Below, piece by piece: positions 43,300 through 52,810 of a stretch of DNA of 64,000 bases (positions are counted from its first letter, which is position 1; each line of letters opens with the position of its first letter). The notes below the pieces were generated by a model that saw only the letters and a program-made list of their open reading frames with translations, had not been told where the DNA came from and made no database searches. Origin of the DNA: Streptantibioticus parmotrematis (GTDB taxonomy: Bacteria; Actinomycetota; Actinomycetes; Streptomycetales; Streptomycetaceae); contig NZ_JAINVZ010000002.1 of NCBI RefSeq assembly GCF_019890615.1, positions 372,001 to 436,000 of the forward strand, written 5' to 3'. The translations under genes and the position numbers were made by a program.

Positions 43300-45099
43300 T
43301 CACTTCACGTAGACGGTGTTCGGGTTGATGGCGCCCAGCGGGCTGTTGTACGTGACGCCGCCGAGCCCGTCGCCGTGGACGTTGAAGTACTTGTCGTACT
43401 CGTAGGGGATCACCGGGGTGTCGTTCTTGAGGATGTACTGCGCCAACTGCTGCCACTGGACGGCCTGTTGGCTCAGGTCGGTGATCTTCTCGACGCGGTC
43501 GATCGCGGCGTTCACGTAAGGGTCGTTCAGGTGCGCGTAGTCGGTGTCGCCGTCGGCGATGAGGCGGCCGTCCATGGTGGGCGGGATGACGGTGGACGCC
43601 GACGGCCAGTCCGCGCCCCAGCCGGTGCGGTACAGGTCGTAGGGGTTGTTCACCTTGCCGACCAGCGTGTAGTACGAGGTCGAGTCGATCGCGGTGGTCT
43701 GCAGGTCGATGCCGGCCTTGGCGAAGGCGCTCTGGAGGGTGCGGGCCACGGTCTGCCAGCGCGCTTCGTCGGCGTAGGCGTAGGTGAGCTTCAGGTGGGT
43801 GACCCCGGCCTGCTTGAGCAGCTCCTTCGCCTTGGCCGGATCACCGTTCGGTTCGGCGAGCTTGCCGAACGGGTCGGCGGCCTGGAAGCCCGCCACGGTG
43901 GGCCCGATCAGGTCGGTGGCCAGGTCGCCCTGCGGTGCGCCGCCGAGCGCGGTCTGCACCTGCCGCATCGGGAACGCGTACATCAGCGCCTGCCGCACGC
44001 GTTCGTCCTTGACGCGCGAGGTGTTGATGTTGAAGACGTCGACGAACGGCTGGTACTGGCTGACCAGTCGGGACCGGTACTGCGCGCCGGTGGCGATCAG
44101 CGGGGTCTGGGTGGGGTCGGCCGGGGCGACCAGCGCGAGCGCGTCCTTGTCGTGGCCCGCCTGCTGCATCAGGCGCTCGGTCAACCCGGGCTGAGCGATG
44201 CCCAGTTCGATGTCCCACTCGTCCGGATAGGCGTCGCGGACCGGGTCGGTGCGCGGGTCCCAGTGCGGATTGCGGCGCAGCAGCAACTGCTTGCCCGGCT
44301 GGTAGTCGGCGATCTCGTACGGGCCGTCGGAGAACGGCGCGCTGTCGTACTTGGCCTCGGTGTCCTTCGCGGGCAGCACGGGCCCGGAGCCGGACAGCGC
44401 CATCGCGTACGGGGTGTCGGGGTGCGGGGCGAGGAAGTGCAGGACGATCGTGCGGTTGTCCGGGGTGGCGATCACCGAGTCGGGCAGTGACTTGCCGGAG
44501 TACGGGCCCTGGTACGCCTTGCGGAAGTCCTGCCCCGACAGCCAGGTCTGCACGTACTGCGGGCCCGCCGTCTCGAAGCTCGCGTACAGCCGCTCGAAGC
44601 CGTACTTGACCTGCGCGCTGGTGATCGGTGTGCCGTCCTGCCAGGTCAGGCCGGGCTTCAGGTGGTACGTCCAGGTGCGGCCGCCGTCGGAGGACTCTCC
44701 GGTGTCGGTGGCCAGGTCACCCACCAGCGTGGTCTTCCCGGTCCTCGGGTCGATGCGGTAGTTGGTCAGCTGGCGGCTGAAGAGCTGCCCGATGATCTGC
44801 TCCTGGTTGATGTACGCCTGCGCCGGGTCCAGGTGGTTGATGCCGTTCTGCTCCAGGTCGTAGGCGGTGCCGCCTTTGTGCGCGCCGGCGACCGCGGTGG
44901 CCGGGCCCACCGAGTCGGCCGCGGTGCCCAGCGTCACGCTCTGCACGGAGGCCTTGGCGCCGTCCGCCCCGCCGCCGCCCGTGTCCCCTCCCGTACCGCC
45001 GCCCGCGCTGCACGCGGACAACGTCAGCGCGGTCGCCGCCAGGAGCGCGGCACCGCACCGGGCGCGCGCCGTGCGGGCTGTCGAGTTGCGCAGTCTCAT
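43300..45099 (-). CDS. Peptide ABC transporter substrate-binding lipoprotein (operon 2)
   Basis: 599 aa. Lipobox LSAC (Cys30) followed by a Gly-rich linker. SBP_bac_5 features: GTAYDLEQNGINHLDPAQAYIN, LKPGLTWQDGTPITSAQVKYGFERLYA, FSDGPYEIADYQPGKQLLLRRNPHWD, RVRQALMYAFPMRQVQTALGG. Closely similar in layout to the operon 3 binding protein. Second gene of operon 2; dppC ends 16 bp upstream and dppB starts 3 bp downstream. A peptide or related solute is the likely ligand. Confidence 0.94.
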   Translation of the reverse strand: MRLRNSTARTARARCGAALLAATALTLSACSAGGGTGGDTGGGGADGAKASVQSVTLGTAADSVGPATAVAGAHKGGTAYDLEQNGINHLDPAQAYINQEQIIGQLFSRQLTNYRIDPRTGKTTLVGDLATDTGESSDGGRTWTYHLKPGLTWQDGTPITSAQVKYGFERLYASFETAGPQYVQTWLSGQDFRKAYQGPYSGKSLPDSVIATPDNRTIVLHFLAPHPDTPYAMALSGSGPVLPAKDTEAKYDSAPFSDGPYEIADYQPGKQLLLRRNPHWDPRTDPVRDAYPDEWDIELGIAQPGLTERLMQQAGHDKDALALVAPADPTQTPLIATGAQYRSRLVSQYQPFVDVFNINTSRVKDERVRQALMYAFPMRQVQTALGGAPQGDLATDLIGPTVAGFQAADPFGKLAEPNGDPAKAKELLKQAGVTHLKLTYAYADEARWQTVARTLQSAFAKAGIDLQTTAIDSTSYYTLVGKVNNPYDLYRTGWGADWPSASTVIPPTMDGRLIADGDTDYAHLNDPYVNAAIDRVEKITDLSQQAVQWQQLAQYILKNDTPVIPYEYDKYFNVHGDGLGGVTYNSPLGAINPNTVYVK

Positions 45100-45115
45100 G
45101 GAAACCTCACCGGTG

Positions 45116-46135
45116 TCAGCGGACGGTCTTCGGATCGAGTGCGTCCCGGACGGAGTCCCCGAGCAGGTTGAAGGCGACGACGAAGACCACCATCGCGACG
45201 CCGGGGAAGAACATGTAGGTGATGTCCGACTGGTAGTACTGCGCCGCGTCCTGGAACATCAGGCCCCAGTCCGGCGTCGGCGTCTGCATCCCGACGCCGA
45301 GGTACGAAAGCCCGGCCTCCGCCGTCACGTTGACCGGCAGCAGCAGGGTGGACTGCACCAGGACCGTGCTCCAGATGTTGGGCAGCAGTTCCCTGCGCAC
45401 GATGCGGGCGGTCGAGGCGCCGCTGAGCCGGGCCGCCTCCACGTACTCACGCGTCCGCAGGCTGAGCACCTGCGCCCGCACCAGCCGCCCCAGCGCCATC
45501 CAGCCCAGCACGAACTGCACGATCACCAGCGCCGCGAACCGTATCCAGGTCGGCTCCGCGTTCCCCGGCCGTACGAACATCGCCACGATGACCGGGGTGA
45601 AGGCGATGAAGAACAACTGCTGCGGGAACGACATCATCAGGTCGGAGAAGCGCCCCACCACGTAGTCCGTGCGCCCGCCCAGGTAGCCCTGGAAGAGCCC
45701 GACCGTGACCCCCGCGACCACCGAGAGCACCGTCACGCACAGTGCGATCCCCAGCGAGGTGCGGATGCCGTAGACCAGCAGGGCCAGCACGTCCCGGCCG
45801 AGCCCCGGCTCGACGCCGAACCAGTGGGCGCCGTCGATCCCGCCGTTGGGCTTCAGCGGCAAGCCGTAGGAGTTGAGCAGGCCGTCGTCCTGCCCGTAGA
45901 GGGTGTACGGGTTCTTCCCGTACGCCTTCGTGATCAGCGGCGCGGCCAGCGCGATCAGGATGAAGCAGGCGACGATCACGGCGCACACCACGCCGGTGCG
46001 GTCGCGCCGGAAGCGGATCCAGGCCAGTTGCCGCGGGGAGCGGCCGACGGGCACCGTCCCGCTCGCCGCTCGGGCTAACGCGGCGTCAGTTTCGTTGTCC
46101 GATCCGGTGGTTGTCGTCTCACGGGCACTGGTCAT
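45116..46135 (-). CDS. Peptide ABC transporter permease, DppC type (operon 2)
   Basis: 339 aa. Thr/Ala-rich N-terminus, OppC_N motif RQLAWIRFRRDRTGVVCAVIVACFILIAL, large periplasmic loop, EAA loop RTREYVEAARLSGASTARIVRRELLPN, end LGDSVRDALDPKTVR. Here dppC is the first gene of the operon, ahead of the binding protein, as in operon 3 but not operon 1. The start codon follows a 380-bp gap with two terminators. Confidence 0.94.
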   Translation of the reverse strand: MTSARETTTTGSDNETDAALARAASGTVPVGRSPRQLAWIRFRRDRTGVVCAVIVACFILIALAAPLITKAYGKNPYTLYGQDDGLLNSYGLPLKPNGGIDGAHWFGVEPGLGRDVLALLVYGIRTSLGIALCVTVLSVVAGVTVGLFQGYLGGRTDYVVGRFSDLMMSFPQQLFFIAFTPVIVAMFVRPGNAEPTWIRFAALVIVQFVLGWMALGRLVRAQVLSLRTREYVEAARLSGASTARIVRRELLPNIWSTVLVQSTLLLPVNVTAEAGLSYLGVGMQTPTPDWGLMFQDAAQYYQSDITYMFFPGVAMVVFVVAFNLLGDSVRDALDPKTVR

Positions 46136-46396
46136 GACCGCCGTCCCCCCGCACCGAGTGGGTGGAAGCGGAACCCGTCGCCGGGCCCCACGGGATGAGC
46201 GGAGGGTCGCAACCCGGGTCGACGCGCGTCAAGAGGTCGTACGGGAGATTGACGGGCGGTCAGGGGCAACGCGGGCGGTCGGTCAGGGGCCCCTGGATGG
46301 CCGGCCGCACTGCTTAACGCGTCGGTAACTTGACGGAAGCGCGGGCGATATGGGGGCGCCGGACCATGAATGACGTACGGCCGTGCGGGTGCCGTA
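46136..46396 (-). promoter_or_regulatory. Promoter region of operon 2
   Basis: Gap between the dppC start and the hairpins ending operon 3. The minus strand carries the operon 2 promoter. AT-richer patches with TTAACGCG and GTTACCGACG occur around 46312-46332, but no confident -35/-10 pair is visible. No gene. Confidence 0.4.
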
Positions 46397-46436
46397 GACC
46401 GGCCGGGGCGGGAGTCCTCTCACGCCCCGGCCGGTC
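46397..46436 (-). terminator. Second hairpin downstream of operon 3
   Basis: 14-bp perfect arms GACCGGCCGGGGCG (46397-46410) and complement (46423-46436), 12-nt loop. Lies behind the first hairpin in the direction of operon 3 transcription, so the two probably act as tandem terminators insulating operon 2. Confidence 0.7.
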
Positions 46437-46475
46437 GTCATGCCCCAACCCCCCACGCGCGGCCCGCATATGACG

Positions 46476-46506
46476 AAGGCCCGCGTCCGATGCGGACGCG
46501 GGCCTT
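46476..46506 (-). terminator. Terminator of operon 3
   Basis: 14-bp arms AAGGCCCGCGTCCG (46476-46489) and complement (46493-46506) with a 3-nt loop. Begins 10 bp after the operon 3 dppF stop. Confidence 0.85.
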
Positions 46507-46516
46507 TCGTGCGGGG

Positions 46517-47617
46517 TCACTTGGCCGGTGCGGAAGCCTTCTCCGTGGACGGCTTGGCAGTGTCCTCGGGTGCGTTCTCGGGGAAGTGGCAGGCCACCTG
46601 GTGCCCGGTCTTCAGGGCCACCAGCGGCGGCTCCTGGACCTTGCAGACCTCCTGCGCCTTCCAGCACCGGGTGTGGAAGCGGCAGCCCGACGGCGGGCTG
46701 ATCGGCGACGGCACGTCGCCGGTGAGCAGGATCCGGTCCCGCTGGGTCCGCCGCTTGGGGTCGGGCACCGGCACCGCGGACATCAACGCGTTGGTGTACG
46801 GGTGCATGGGCGAGCCGTAGAGCGAGTCACGGTCCGCGAGCTCCACGATCTTGCCCAGGTACATCACCGCCACCCGGTCGGAGACGTGCCGCACCACGGA
46901 CAGGTCGTGCGCGATGATCACGTAGGTGAGACCCAGTTCGCGCTGCAGGTCGTCGAGGAGGTTCACGACCTGTGCCTGGATGGAGACGTCCAGGGCGGAG
47001 ACCGGCTCGTCCGCCACGATCATCTTGGGCCGCAGCGCGAGTGCCCGGGCGATGCCGATGCGCTGTCGCTGACCGCCGGAGAACTCGTGCGGGTAGCGGT
47101 TGTAGTGCTCCGGGCTCAGGCCGCACAGTTCGAGCAGGTCCTGAACGGCCCTCTTGACACCGAACTCGGTCTGCACCTTCTGCAGCCGGAACGGCGCTCC
47201 GACGATCGTGCCGATGGTGTGCCGCGGGTTCAGCGAGGAGTAGGGGTCCTGGAAGATCATCTGGATGTCGCGCCGCAGCGGGCGGATCTTCCCGCTGCCC
47301 AGGTGCGTGATGTCCACGCCCTCGAACTCGACCTTGCCGCCGGTCGGCTCCAGCAGCCGGGTGATCAGCCGGCCCATGGTCGACTTGCCGCATCCGGACT
47401 CGCCCACCACGCCGAGCGTCTCACCGGGCTTGACGTCGAAGTCGATGCCGTCGACCGCGCGCACGGCACCGCTCTGGCGCTGGAGCAGGCCCTTCTTGAT
47501 CGGGAAGTGCTTTTCCAGCCCGGAGACCTTGAGCAGCGGCTCCCGGTCGGAGGCAGGGGGAGATGCCGGGACCGTCGCCGCGGTGGCCTCCGCCGCGGTG
47601 TCGCTGTCTTCAGTCAT
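46517..47617 (-). CDS. Peptide ABC transporter ATP-binding protein, DppF type (operon 3)
   Basis: 366 aa. Walker [10 protein letters not shown]-loop [18 protein letters not shown], signature [19 protein letters not shown], Walker [16 protein letters not shown]-loop IAHDLS, oligo_[17 protein letters not shown]. Ala/Thr-rich N-terminal and Lys/Ala-rich C-terminal tails. 114 bp separate it from dppD, a longer gap than elsewhere in these operons, with no hairpin evident. Last gene of operon 3. Confidence 0.94.
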   Translation of the reverse strand: MTEDSDTAAEATAATVPASPPASDREPLLKVSGLEKHFPIKKGLLQRQSGAVRAVDGIDFDVKPGETLGVVGESGCGKSTMGRLITRLLEPTGGKVEFEGVDITHLGSGKIRPLRRDIQMIFQDPYSSLNPRHTIGTIVGAPFRLQKVQTEFGVKRAVQDLLELCGLSPEHYNRYPHEFSGGQRQRIGIARALALRPKMIVADEPVSALDVSIQAQVVNLLDDLQRELGLTYVIIAHDLSVVRHVSDRVAVMYLGKIVELADRDSLYGSPMHPYTNALMSAVPVPDPKRRTQRDRILLTGDVPSPISPPSGCRFHTRCWKAQEVCKVQEPPLVALKTGHQVACHFPENAPEDTAKPSTEKASAPAK

Positions 47618-47731
47618 GGTTGTTCTCGTCTCCTCGGAGTCGGGCCGGTCATGAGGCTCGACGTGATGCCGCGTGTAGTGCTGTGCGGCCCCGCCCGCTC
47701 GTGGCCTGCGGGGCCGGTTCGCCGTCGGAGG

Positions 47732-48862
47732 CTAGAGCCGGGGCGCGATCTCGTCTCGGAAGATGCTGTGGCGCTTCTCCTCCGGGAGATGGCAGGCCAC
47801 CCGGTGCCCCGGCTTCACCTCGATCAGCTGGGGCGTTTCCGTGGTCGACTTGCCGCCGGTCAGCTCCGCGTAGGGGCAGCGCGGGTTGAACGCACAGCCC
47901 TTGGGCAGGTTGATCAGGCTGGGCGGGCTGCCCTTGACGGGGATGAGCCGGTCCTGGAGCTCCCGGTCCATACGGGGCATGGAGCCCAGCAGACCCCAGG
48001 TGTACGGGTGCTCCGGAGCCGTGAAGATGGTCTCGGAGGTCCCCTTCTCCACGCACTTGCCGCCGTACATCACCAGGATGTCGTCGGACAGTTCGGCGAC
48101 GACGCCCAGGTCGTGGGTGATGATGATGACCGCAGAGCCGAACTCCTTCTGCAGATCCCGGATCAGGTCGAGGATCTGCGCCTGGACCGTCACGTCCAGG
48201 GCGGTGGTCGGCTCGTCTGCGATCAGCAGCTTGGGGTTGTTGACCAGCGACATCGCGATCATCGCGCGCTGCCGCATACCGCCGGAGAACTGGTGCGGGT
48301 AGTCGTCCACCCGGCGGTCCGGCTGCGGGATGCCGACCCGGTCGAGCATCTCCACCGCCACACCGCGGGCGGCCTTCTTCGACGCCTGGGGGTGGTGCAC
48401 CCGGTAGGCCTCGACGATCTGCGCGCCGACGGTGTAGTACGGGTGCATCGCCGTCAGCGGGTCCTGGAAGATCATCGACATCTTCTCGCCGCGCAGCTGC
48501 CGCACCCGGTCCGGGTCGGCGCTGATCAGCTCCTCGCCGTCGAGCCACACCTCGCCCGAGATGCGAGCCCGCTTCGAGCGGTGCAGCCCCAGGATGCCCA
48601 GGGACGTCACGGACTTGCCGGAACCGGACTCGCCCACGATGCCGAGGGTCTTGCCGGTCTCCAGGTCGAACGAGACGCCGTCCACGGAACGGACCAGACC
48701 GTCGTCGGTGTCGAAGTGGATGCGCAGGTCCCGGACGGACAGGAAGGCTTCCGGGTTGGGCGCGTCCTTGCCGGCCGACGCCGCCTTGGTGTCCGCGTCC
48801 TTGGCGTCGGCCTCGGCGGCCTTGGCCTTCGAGGAGGCCGCAACGGGGTTGGTCTTGCTCAC
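47732..48862 (-). CDS. Peptide ABC transporter ATP-binding protein, DppD type (operon 3)
   Basis: 376 aa with an unusual Lys/Ala/Asp-rich N-terminal extension of about 40 residues ([21 protein letters not shown]) before [16 protein letters not shown]. Walker [10 protein letters not shown]-loop [19 protein letters not shown], signature [15 protein letters not shown], Walker [14 protein letters not shown]-loop ITHDLG; C-terminal [11 protein letters not shown], where the distal cysteine partner of the usual cluster is absent. GTG 48862 overlaps the dppB stop (GTGA) with GAGG 5 bases upstream. Confidence 0.93.
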   Translation of the reverse strand: MSKTNPVAASSKAKAAEADAKDADTKAASAGKDAPNPEAFLSVRDLRIHFDTDDGLVRSVDGVSFDLETGKTLGIVGESGSGKSVTSLGILGLHRSKRARISGEVWLDGEELISADPDRVRQLRGEKMSMIFQDPLTAMHPYYTVGAQIVEAYRVHHPQASKKAARGVAVEMLDRVGIPQPDRRVDDYPHQFSGGMRQRAMIAMSLVNNPKLLIADEPTTALDVTVQAQILDLIRDLQKEFGSAVIIITHDLGVVAELSDDILVMYGGKCVEKGTSETIFTAPEHPYTWGLLGSMPRMDRELQDRLIPVKGSPPSLINLPKGCAFNPRCPYAELTGGKSTTETPQLIEVKPGHRVACHLPEEKRHSIFRDEIAPRL

Positions 48863-49869
48863 GACAGCCTCACGCGGGGGTCGACGACGGCGTACAGAAG
48901 GTCGACCAGCAGGTTGGCGACCACGATGAAGAAGGCCGCGAGGGTAGTGACGGCCATGACCTTCGGCAGGTCGTTGTCGGTGATGGCCTGTACTGCGTAC
49001 TGGCCCACACCCGGCAGGGAGAAGACGGTCTCCGTGAGCACGGCGCCGCCGAGCAGGAGGCCGAAGTCCATGCCGAAGATGGTGATGATGGGGGTGAGCG
49101 CCGACCGCAGGCCGTGCCGGGTCACCACCTTGCGCTCCGGCAGGCCCTTGGCCCGCGCGGTGCGGATGTAGTCCTCGCTCATCGTCTCCAGCATGCCCGC
49201 GCGGGTGAGCCGCGCGTACAGGGCCGAGTAGAGGAACGCCAGGGTCACCCAGGGCAGAACGAGGTTCTTCGCCCACATCAGCGGATTGTCCGTGAAGTTG
49301 ACGTAGTGCAGGTTGCTGAAGATCGGCCACTGGAAGCTGAAGAGGTCCATCGACAGCAGACCGGTGAAGAAGATGGGGAGCGAGACGCCGGCGAGTGCCA
49401 CACCCATCGACAGGCGGTCGAAGATCGATCCCCGCTTGAGGGCCGACAGCACACCGATCGCCACACCGCTGACCAGCCAGATCACCGCGGCACCGAGGGC
49501 CAGCGAGAGGGTGACCGGGATGCGCTGGGTGAGGTCCGGCCACACTGGCAGGTGGCTCTTGAACGAGTAGCCGAAGCACGGCACCGCGCAGTGCGTCGGC
49601 GTGGGGCCGTCGTTGAACGTGCGGCCCGCCACGATCCCGTGGATGAACTCCCAGTACTGCTGGTAGACGGGCTTGTCGAAGCCCAGGTTGTGGATGATGG
49701 ACTGTACGGCTTGAGGGCTCGGGTCGCGCCCGACGTATTGAGAGGCGAGCTGCTGGGTCGTCTCCCCCGCGAGCCGCGGCACGAGGAAGAAAATGCCGAA
49801 GGTGACTGCGCTCACGATGAGCAGCAAGACCACCGCGGCGAACGCGCGCCGGATGATGTACGCAACCAC
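48859..49869 (-). CDS. Peptide ABC transporter permease, DppB type (operon 3)
   Basis: 336 aa, six helices, GTG start, beginning VAYIIRRAFAAVVLLLIVSAVTFGIFF. The periplasmic loop has HCAVPCFGYSFKSHLPVW, parallel to the [11 protein letters not shown] segment of operon 2. EAA loop MSEDYIRTARAKGLPERKVVTRHGLRS; end [12 protein letters not shown] stable hairpin stands between the binding-protein gene and this gene. Confidence 0.94.
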   Translation of the reverse strand: MVAYIIRRAFAAVVLLLIVSAVTFGIFFLVPRLAGETTQQLASQYVGRDPSPQAVQSIIHNLGFDKPVYQQYWEFIHGIVAGRTFNDGPTPTHCAVPCFGYSFKSHLPVWPDLTQRIPVTLSLALGAAVIWLVSGVAIGVLSALKRGSIFDRLSMGVALAGVSLPIFFTGLLSMDLFSFQWPIFSNLHYVNFTDNPLMWAKNLVLPWVTLAFLYSALYARLTRAGMLETMSEDYIRTARAKGLPERKVVTRHGLRSALTPIITIFGMDFGLLLGGAVLTETVFSLPGVGQYAVQAITDNDLPKVMAVTTLAAFFIVVANLLVDLLYAVVDPRVRLS

Positions 49870-49887
49870 GGTTGTGCGGCGTCGGCG

Positions 49888-49918
49888 CCCGCCGACGGGA
49901 GATCGTCCCGTCGGCGGG
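49888..49918 (-). terminator. Intra-operon hairpin between binding protein and permease (operon 3)
   Basis: 13-bp perfect arms CCCGCCGACGGGA (49888-49900) and complement (49906-49918), 5-nt loop, inside the 95-bp gap between the binding-protein stop and the dppB start. Such hairpins commonly attenuate or stabilise the upstream mRNA so that the binding protein is made in excess over the permease (inference). Confidence 0.7.
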
Positions 49919-49964
49919 AGCCGCTGCCTTCACCTGCCTTCCAGGGATCTGGCGGTCCTGCTTG

Positions 49965-51725
49965 TTACTTGGTCGAGCCGACCGTCAGGTAGTCGTACAT
50001 ACCGTATGCCGGGTTCACGAACACGTTGGTGGCGCTGTCCGGCCGGTACATCACGTCCTTGCGGTACAGCAGCGGGACGATCACGGCCTGCTGCATCGCC
50101 GCCTTGTCGATCGCACCCCACGCCTGGTTCCGCTGGGCGTCGTTGGTGTTGCCGATCGCGTCGTTCAGCATCTTGTTGATGGCCGGGTCGTTCAGCTCCG
50201 ACAGGTTGCTGTTGCCCGACGCCTTGATGGCGTTGCCGTCCAGGATCTGCTCCAGGAAGCCGTAGCCGGTCGGCCAGTCGGCCGCCCAGGCCATCATCAT
50301 CATGCCGAGGTTGTGCGAGTGCACGAACGCGGGGGCACCAGCGTCGTCGGCGAAGTACTTGCCAGACGGGTACTGCTGGATCTGGACGTTGATGCCGACC
50401 TTCTTCAGCGAGGCCTGGATGGCAGTCGCCATGGCGATCTCGTTCGGGCGGTCGGAACGCGCCGCGATGTTGGTGCTGAAGCCGCTCGGCTTGCCGCACA
50501 GCTTCAGCTGCTGCTTGGCGGCGGCCAGGCCGTCCGACGAGTCGTCGCCCTTGTTCCCGGAGGTCGGGTACAGGTTGAAGTCGGTGTGGCCGGTGACCGT
50601 CGGGGGCAGGATGGTGCTGGCGATGTCGCCGTGGACGTCACCACCGGTCGCGGTCTGGACCGAGGTCTTGTCGATCGCGTACTGCACGGCCTGGCGGCAG
50701 TGGACGTTGTTCAGCGGCGCGACCTGGGACGACAGCGCCACGTAGGCCAGCGCGCCGCTCTGGACGTCGTCGATGTGCGTCTTCTTCTGCGGGTTGGCCA
50801 GCGCGGTGGCCTGGCTGTCGGCGGCCATGCCGGCGCCGCCCAGGTCCATCGTGACGTTGTCGGCCATCAGGTTCTGGTCGATCGTCGTCTGCTGCTGGTT
50901 GAACGCCAGAGTGATCTTGTCCGCGTACTGCTTGCGGACCGGGTCGCTCGCCTGGCTCCAGTTCGGGTTCTTGACCAGGGTGGCGCCCTTGCCGTCCTGG
51001 TAGCTCTGGAACTCGTACGGGCCGGAGGACACGATGTTCTTGACGTAGTCGGCGCCGTTGTCCTTCGCCTGGGGCACCGGAGCGGTCTCCGGGTTGCTGA
51101 CCAGGTAGTCGAAGTCGGCGAACGACTGCTTCAGGTGGAAGACGATCGTCGTGTCGTTCGGCGTCTGGATGGAGTTCAGGCCGCCGTTCTTGTCCTTGTA
51201 CGGGCCCTGGTACGGCGACGAGTTGTCGACGAGGTACTGGGCGAAGTACGTCGGACCGTTGGACAGCACGTCGTGCGCGTAGTTGCTGCGCTCGATGGCG
51301 TACTTGACGTCCTTGGTGGTGATCGGCGTGCCGTCGGAGAACTTCAGGCCCGACCGGATGTGGTAGGTCCAGGTCTTGCCGCCGTCGCTCGGCGTGCCGA
51401 GGCCGGTCGCCAGGTCCGGCTTGAGCTGCAGGCCGGCGTTCCCGGGGGCGGGGTTGAACGTCACCAGAGGACGTGCGTACAGGCGGGAGAAGTCCCACAT
51501 GAACGCGTAGTAGGTGTTGCCCGGGTCCATCGAGTCCGGGGTGCTGGACAGCTGGTAGCTGGCCGTTCCGCCGGTGTGGCTGGAGGCGTTGACGACGCTC
51601 GTGTTGGCCGCGTTGTAGGTGGAGCTCCCGCTGCCGCCGCTGCCGCCGGAGGAGCTGCAAGCGGACAGCGTGAGCCCGGCAGCCGTGGCGACGGCGACGA
51701 GGGCTGCGGCCTTCGTCCTTCTCAT
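49965..51725 (-). CDS. Peptide ABC transporter substrate-binding lipoprotein (operon 3)
   Basis: 586 aa. Lipobox LSAC (Cys23) followed by a Ser/Gly linker. SBP_bac_5 motifs: GTASYQLSSTPDSMDPGNTYYAF, IRSGLKFSDGTPITTKDVKYAIERS, VSSGPYEFQSYQDGKGATLVKNPNWSQ, CRQAVQYAIDKTSVQTATGG. Start ATG 51725 gives a normal signal peptide (MRRTKAAALVAVATAAGLTLSAC); a GAGGGG lies about 12 bases upstream. Second gene of operon 3, between dppC and dppB. Confidence 0.94.
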   Translation of the reverse strand: MRRTKAAALVAVATAAGLTLSACSSSGGSGGSGSSTYNAANTSVVNASSHTGGTASYQLSSTPDSMDPGNTYYAFMWDFSRLYARPLVTFNPAPGNAGLQLKPDLATGLGTPSDGGKTWTYHIRSGLKFSDGTPITTKDVKYAIERSNYAHDVLSNGPTYFAQYLVDNSSPYQGPYKDKNGGLNSIQTPNDTTIVFHLKQSFADFDYLVSNPETAPVPQAKDNGADYVKNIVSSGPYEFQSYQDGKGATLVKNPNWSQASDPVRKQYADKITLAFNQQQTTIDQNLMADNVTMDLGGAGMAADSQATALANPQKKTHIDDVQSGALAYVALSSQVAPLNNVHCRQAVQYAIDKTSVQTATGGDVHGDIASTILPPTVTGHTDFNLYPTSGNKGDDSSDGLAAAKQQLKLCGKPSGFSTNIAARSDRPNEIAMATAIQASLKKVGINVQIQQYPSGKYFADDAGAPAFVHSHNLGMMMMAWAADWPTGYGFLEQILDGNAIKASGNSNLSELNDPAINKMLNDAIGNTNDAQRNQAWGAIDKAAMQQAVIVPLLYRKDVMYRPDSATNVFVNPAYGMYDYLTVGSTK

Positions 51726-51811
51726 GGTGAGTGAAATCCCCTCATTCGTTGTACCCAAGGAGAGCGCTTCTGCGAGCAGGCGGCGCATGACCGGCCAGAG
51801 CGGACCGGACG

Positions 51812-52810
51812 TCAGTTGTTGCGCGGGTCCAGGGCGTCGCGCAGCCCGTCACCGAGCAGATTGAAGGCCAGGACCGTGATGAAGATCGCCATACCGGGGA
51901 TGACCATGAACATCGGGTCGGCCTGGTAGAGGTCGACGGCCTGGTTCAGCATGCCGCCCCAGGAGGCCTGCGGCGGCTCGATGCCCACACCCAGGAAGCT
52001 CAGACCGGCCTCGAAGAGGATGTTGGTCGGGATGAGCAGCGTGGAGTACACGATGATCGGCGCGACCAGGTTGGGCAGCAGTTCCTTGAACAGGATGAAG
52101 GGCCCACGGGCACCGAGGCTGCGCGCCGCGTCGACGAACTCCCGCTCGCGCAGCGACAGTGTCTGACCACGGATGATGCGCCCCATGTACGGCCAGTTGA
52201 AGAAGCCGATCACGAAGATCAGCACACTGATGTGGAGTGGCAGGCCGTGCAGGCCGAAGGCACCACCCTGGAGCGACGCCGAGATGGCGATGGCGAACAG
52301 CAGCAGAGGGAAGGCGAGGAAGATGTCCATCAGCCGGCTGATCAGTGTGTCCACCCAGCCGCCGTAGAAGCCCGCCACCACGCCCAGCACCATGCCGATG
52401 ATGTTGGACAGGACCGTGGCACCGAAGGCGACCGCCAGGGACACCCAGGATCCCTCGATGATCCGGGACAGCAGGTCACGGCCGAACTGCGGCTCGATGC
52501 CGAGCGGGTGCGCCCAACTGATGCCGCCCAGAGCGCCCTTGGGCCTGAGCAGCACCGGGTCGATCAGGTTCTGGTGCAGGGCGTTGGGGTCGAGGCCGAA
52601 GACCCATTCGATGGGCTTGGACAGGACGGCGAGCAGCACCAGAAGCACGACGACGATGCCGCCGGCGACGGCGACCTTGTCTCGCTTGAACCGGATCCAG
52701 GCAATTCGTCCGAGGGACCGGCCCTCGATCGTCTTGCTCTCCATGCCGGAGAGAACGGCCTCCGGCTGCGCCTCGGCAGCCGAACCCGAAACCTCGAGCG
52801 GCGCTGTCAT
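51812..52810 (-). CDS. Peptide ABC transporter permease, DppC type (operon 3)
   Basis: 332 aa. OppC_N motif GRIAWIRFKRDKVAVAGGIVVVLLVLLAV, EAA loop REREFVDAARSLGARGPFILFKELLPN, end LGDGLRDALDPRNN. First gene of operon 3; ATG 52810 has GGGGG about 9 bases upstream. Same position and layout as the dppC of operon 2. The promoter should lie in the long gap upstream. Confidence 0.94.
   Translation of the reverse strand: MTAPLEVSGSAAEAQPEAVLSGMESKTIEGRSLGRIAWIRFKRDKVAVAGGIVVVLLVLLAVLSKPIEWVFGLDPNALHQNLIDPVLLRPKGALGGISWAHPLGIEPQFGRDLLSRIIEGSWVSLAVAFGATVLSNIIGMVLGVVAGFYGGWVDTLISRLMDIFLAFPLLLFAIAISASLQGGAFGLHGLPLHISVLIFVIGFFNWPYMGRIIRGQTLSLREREFVDAARSLGARGPFILFKELLPNLVAPIIVYSTLLIPTNILFEAGLSFLGVGIEPPQASWGGMLNQAVDLYQADPMFMVIPGMAIFITVLAFNLLGDGLRDALDPRNN

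Noticed and set aside
46370..49171. 933-codon plus-strand open frame across operon 3
   Set aside because: It is antisense to the DppF, DppD and DppB genes, all with complete ATPase or permease motifs; its own translation has no recognisable domain.
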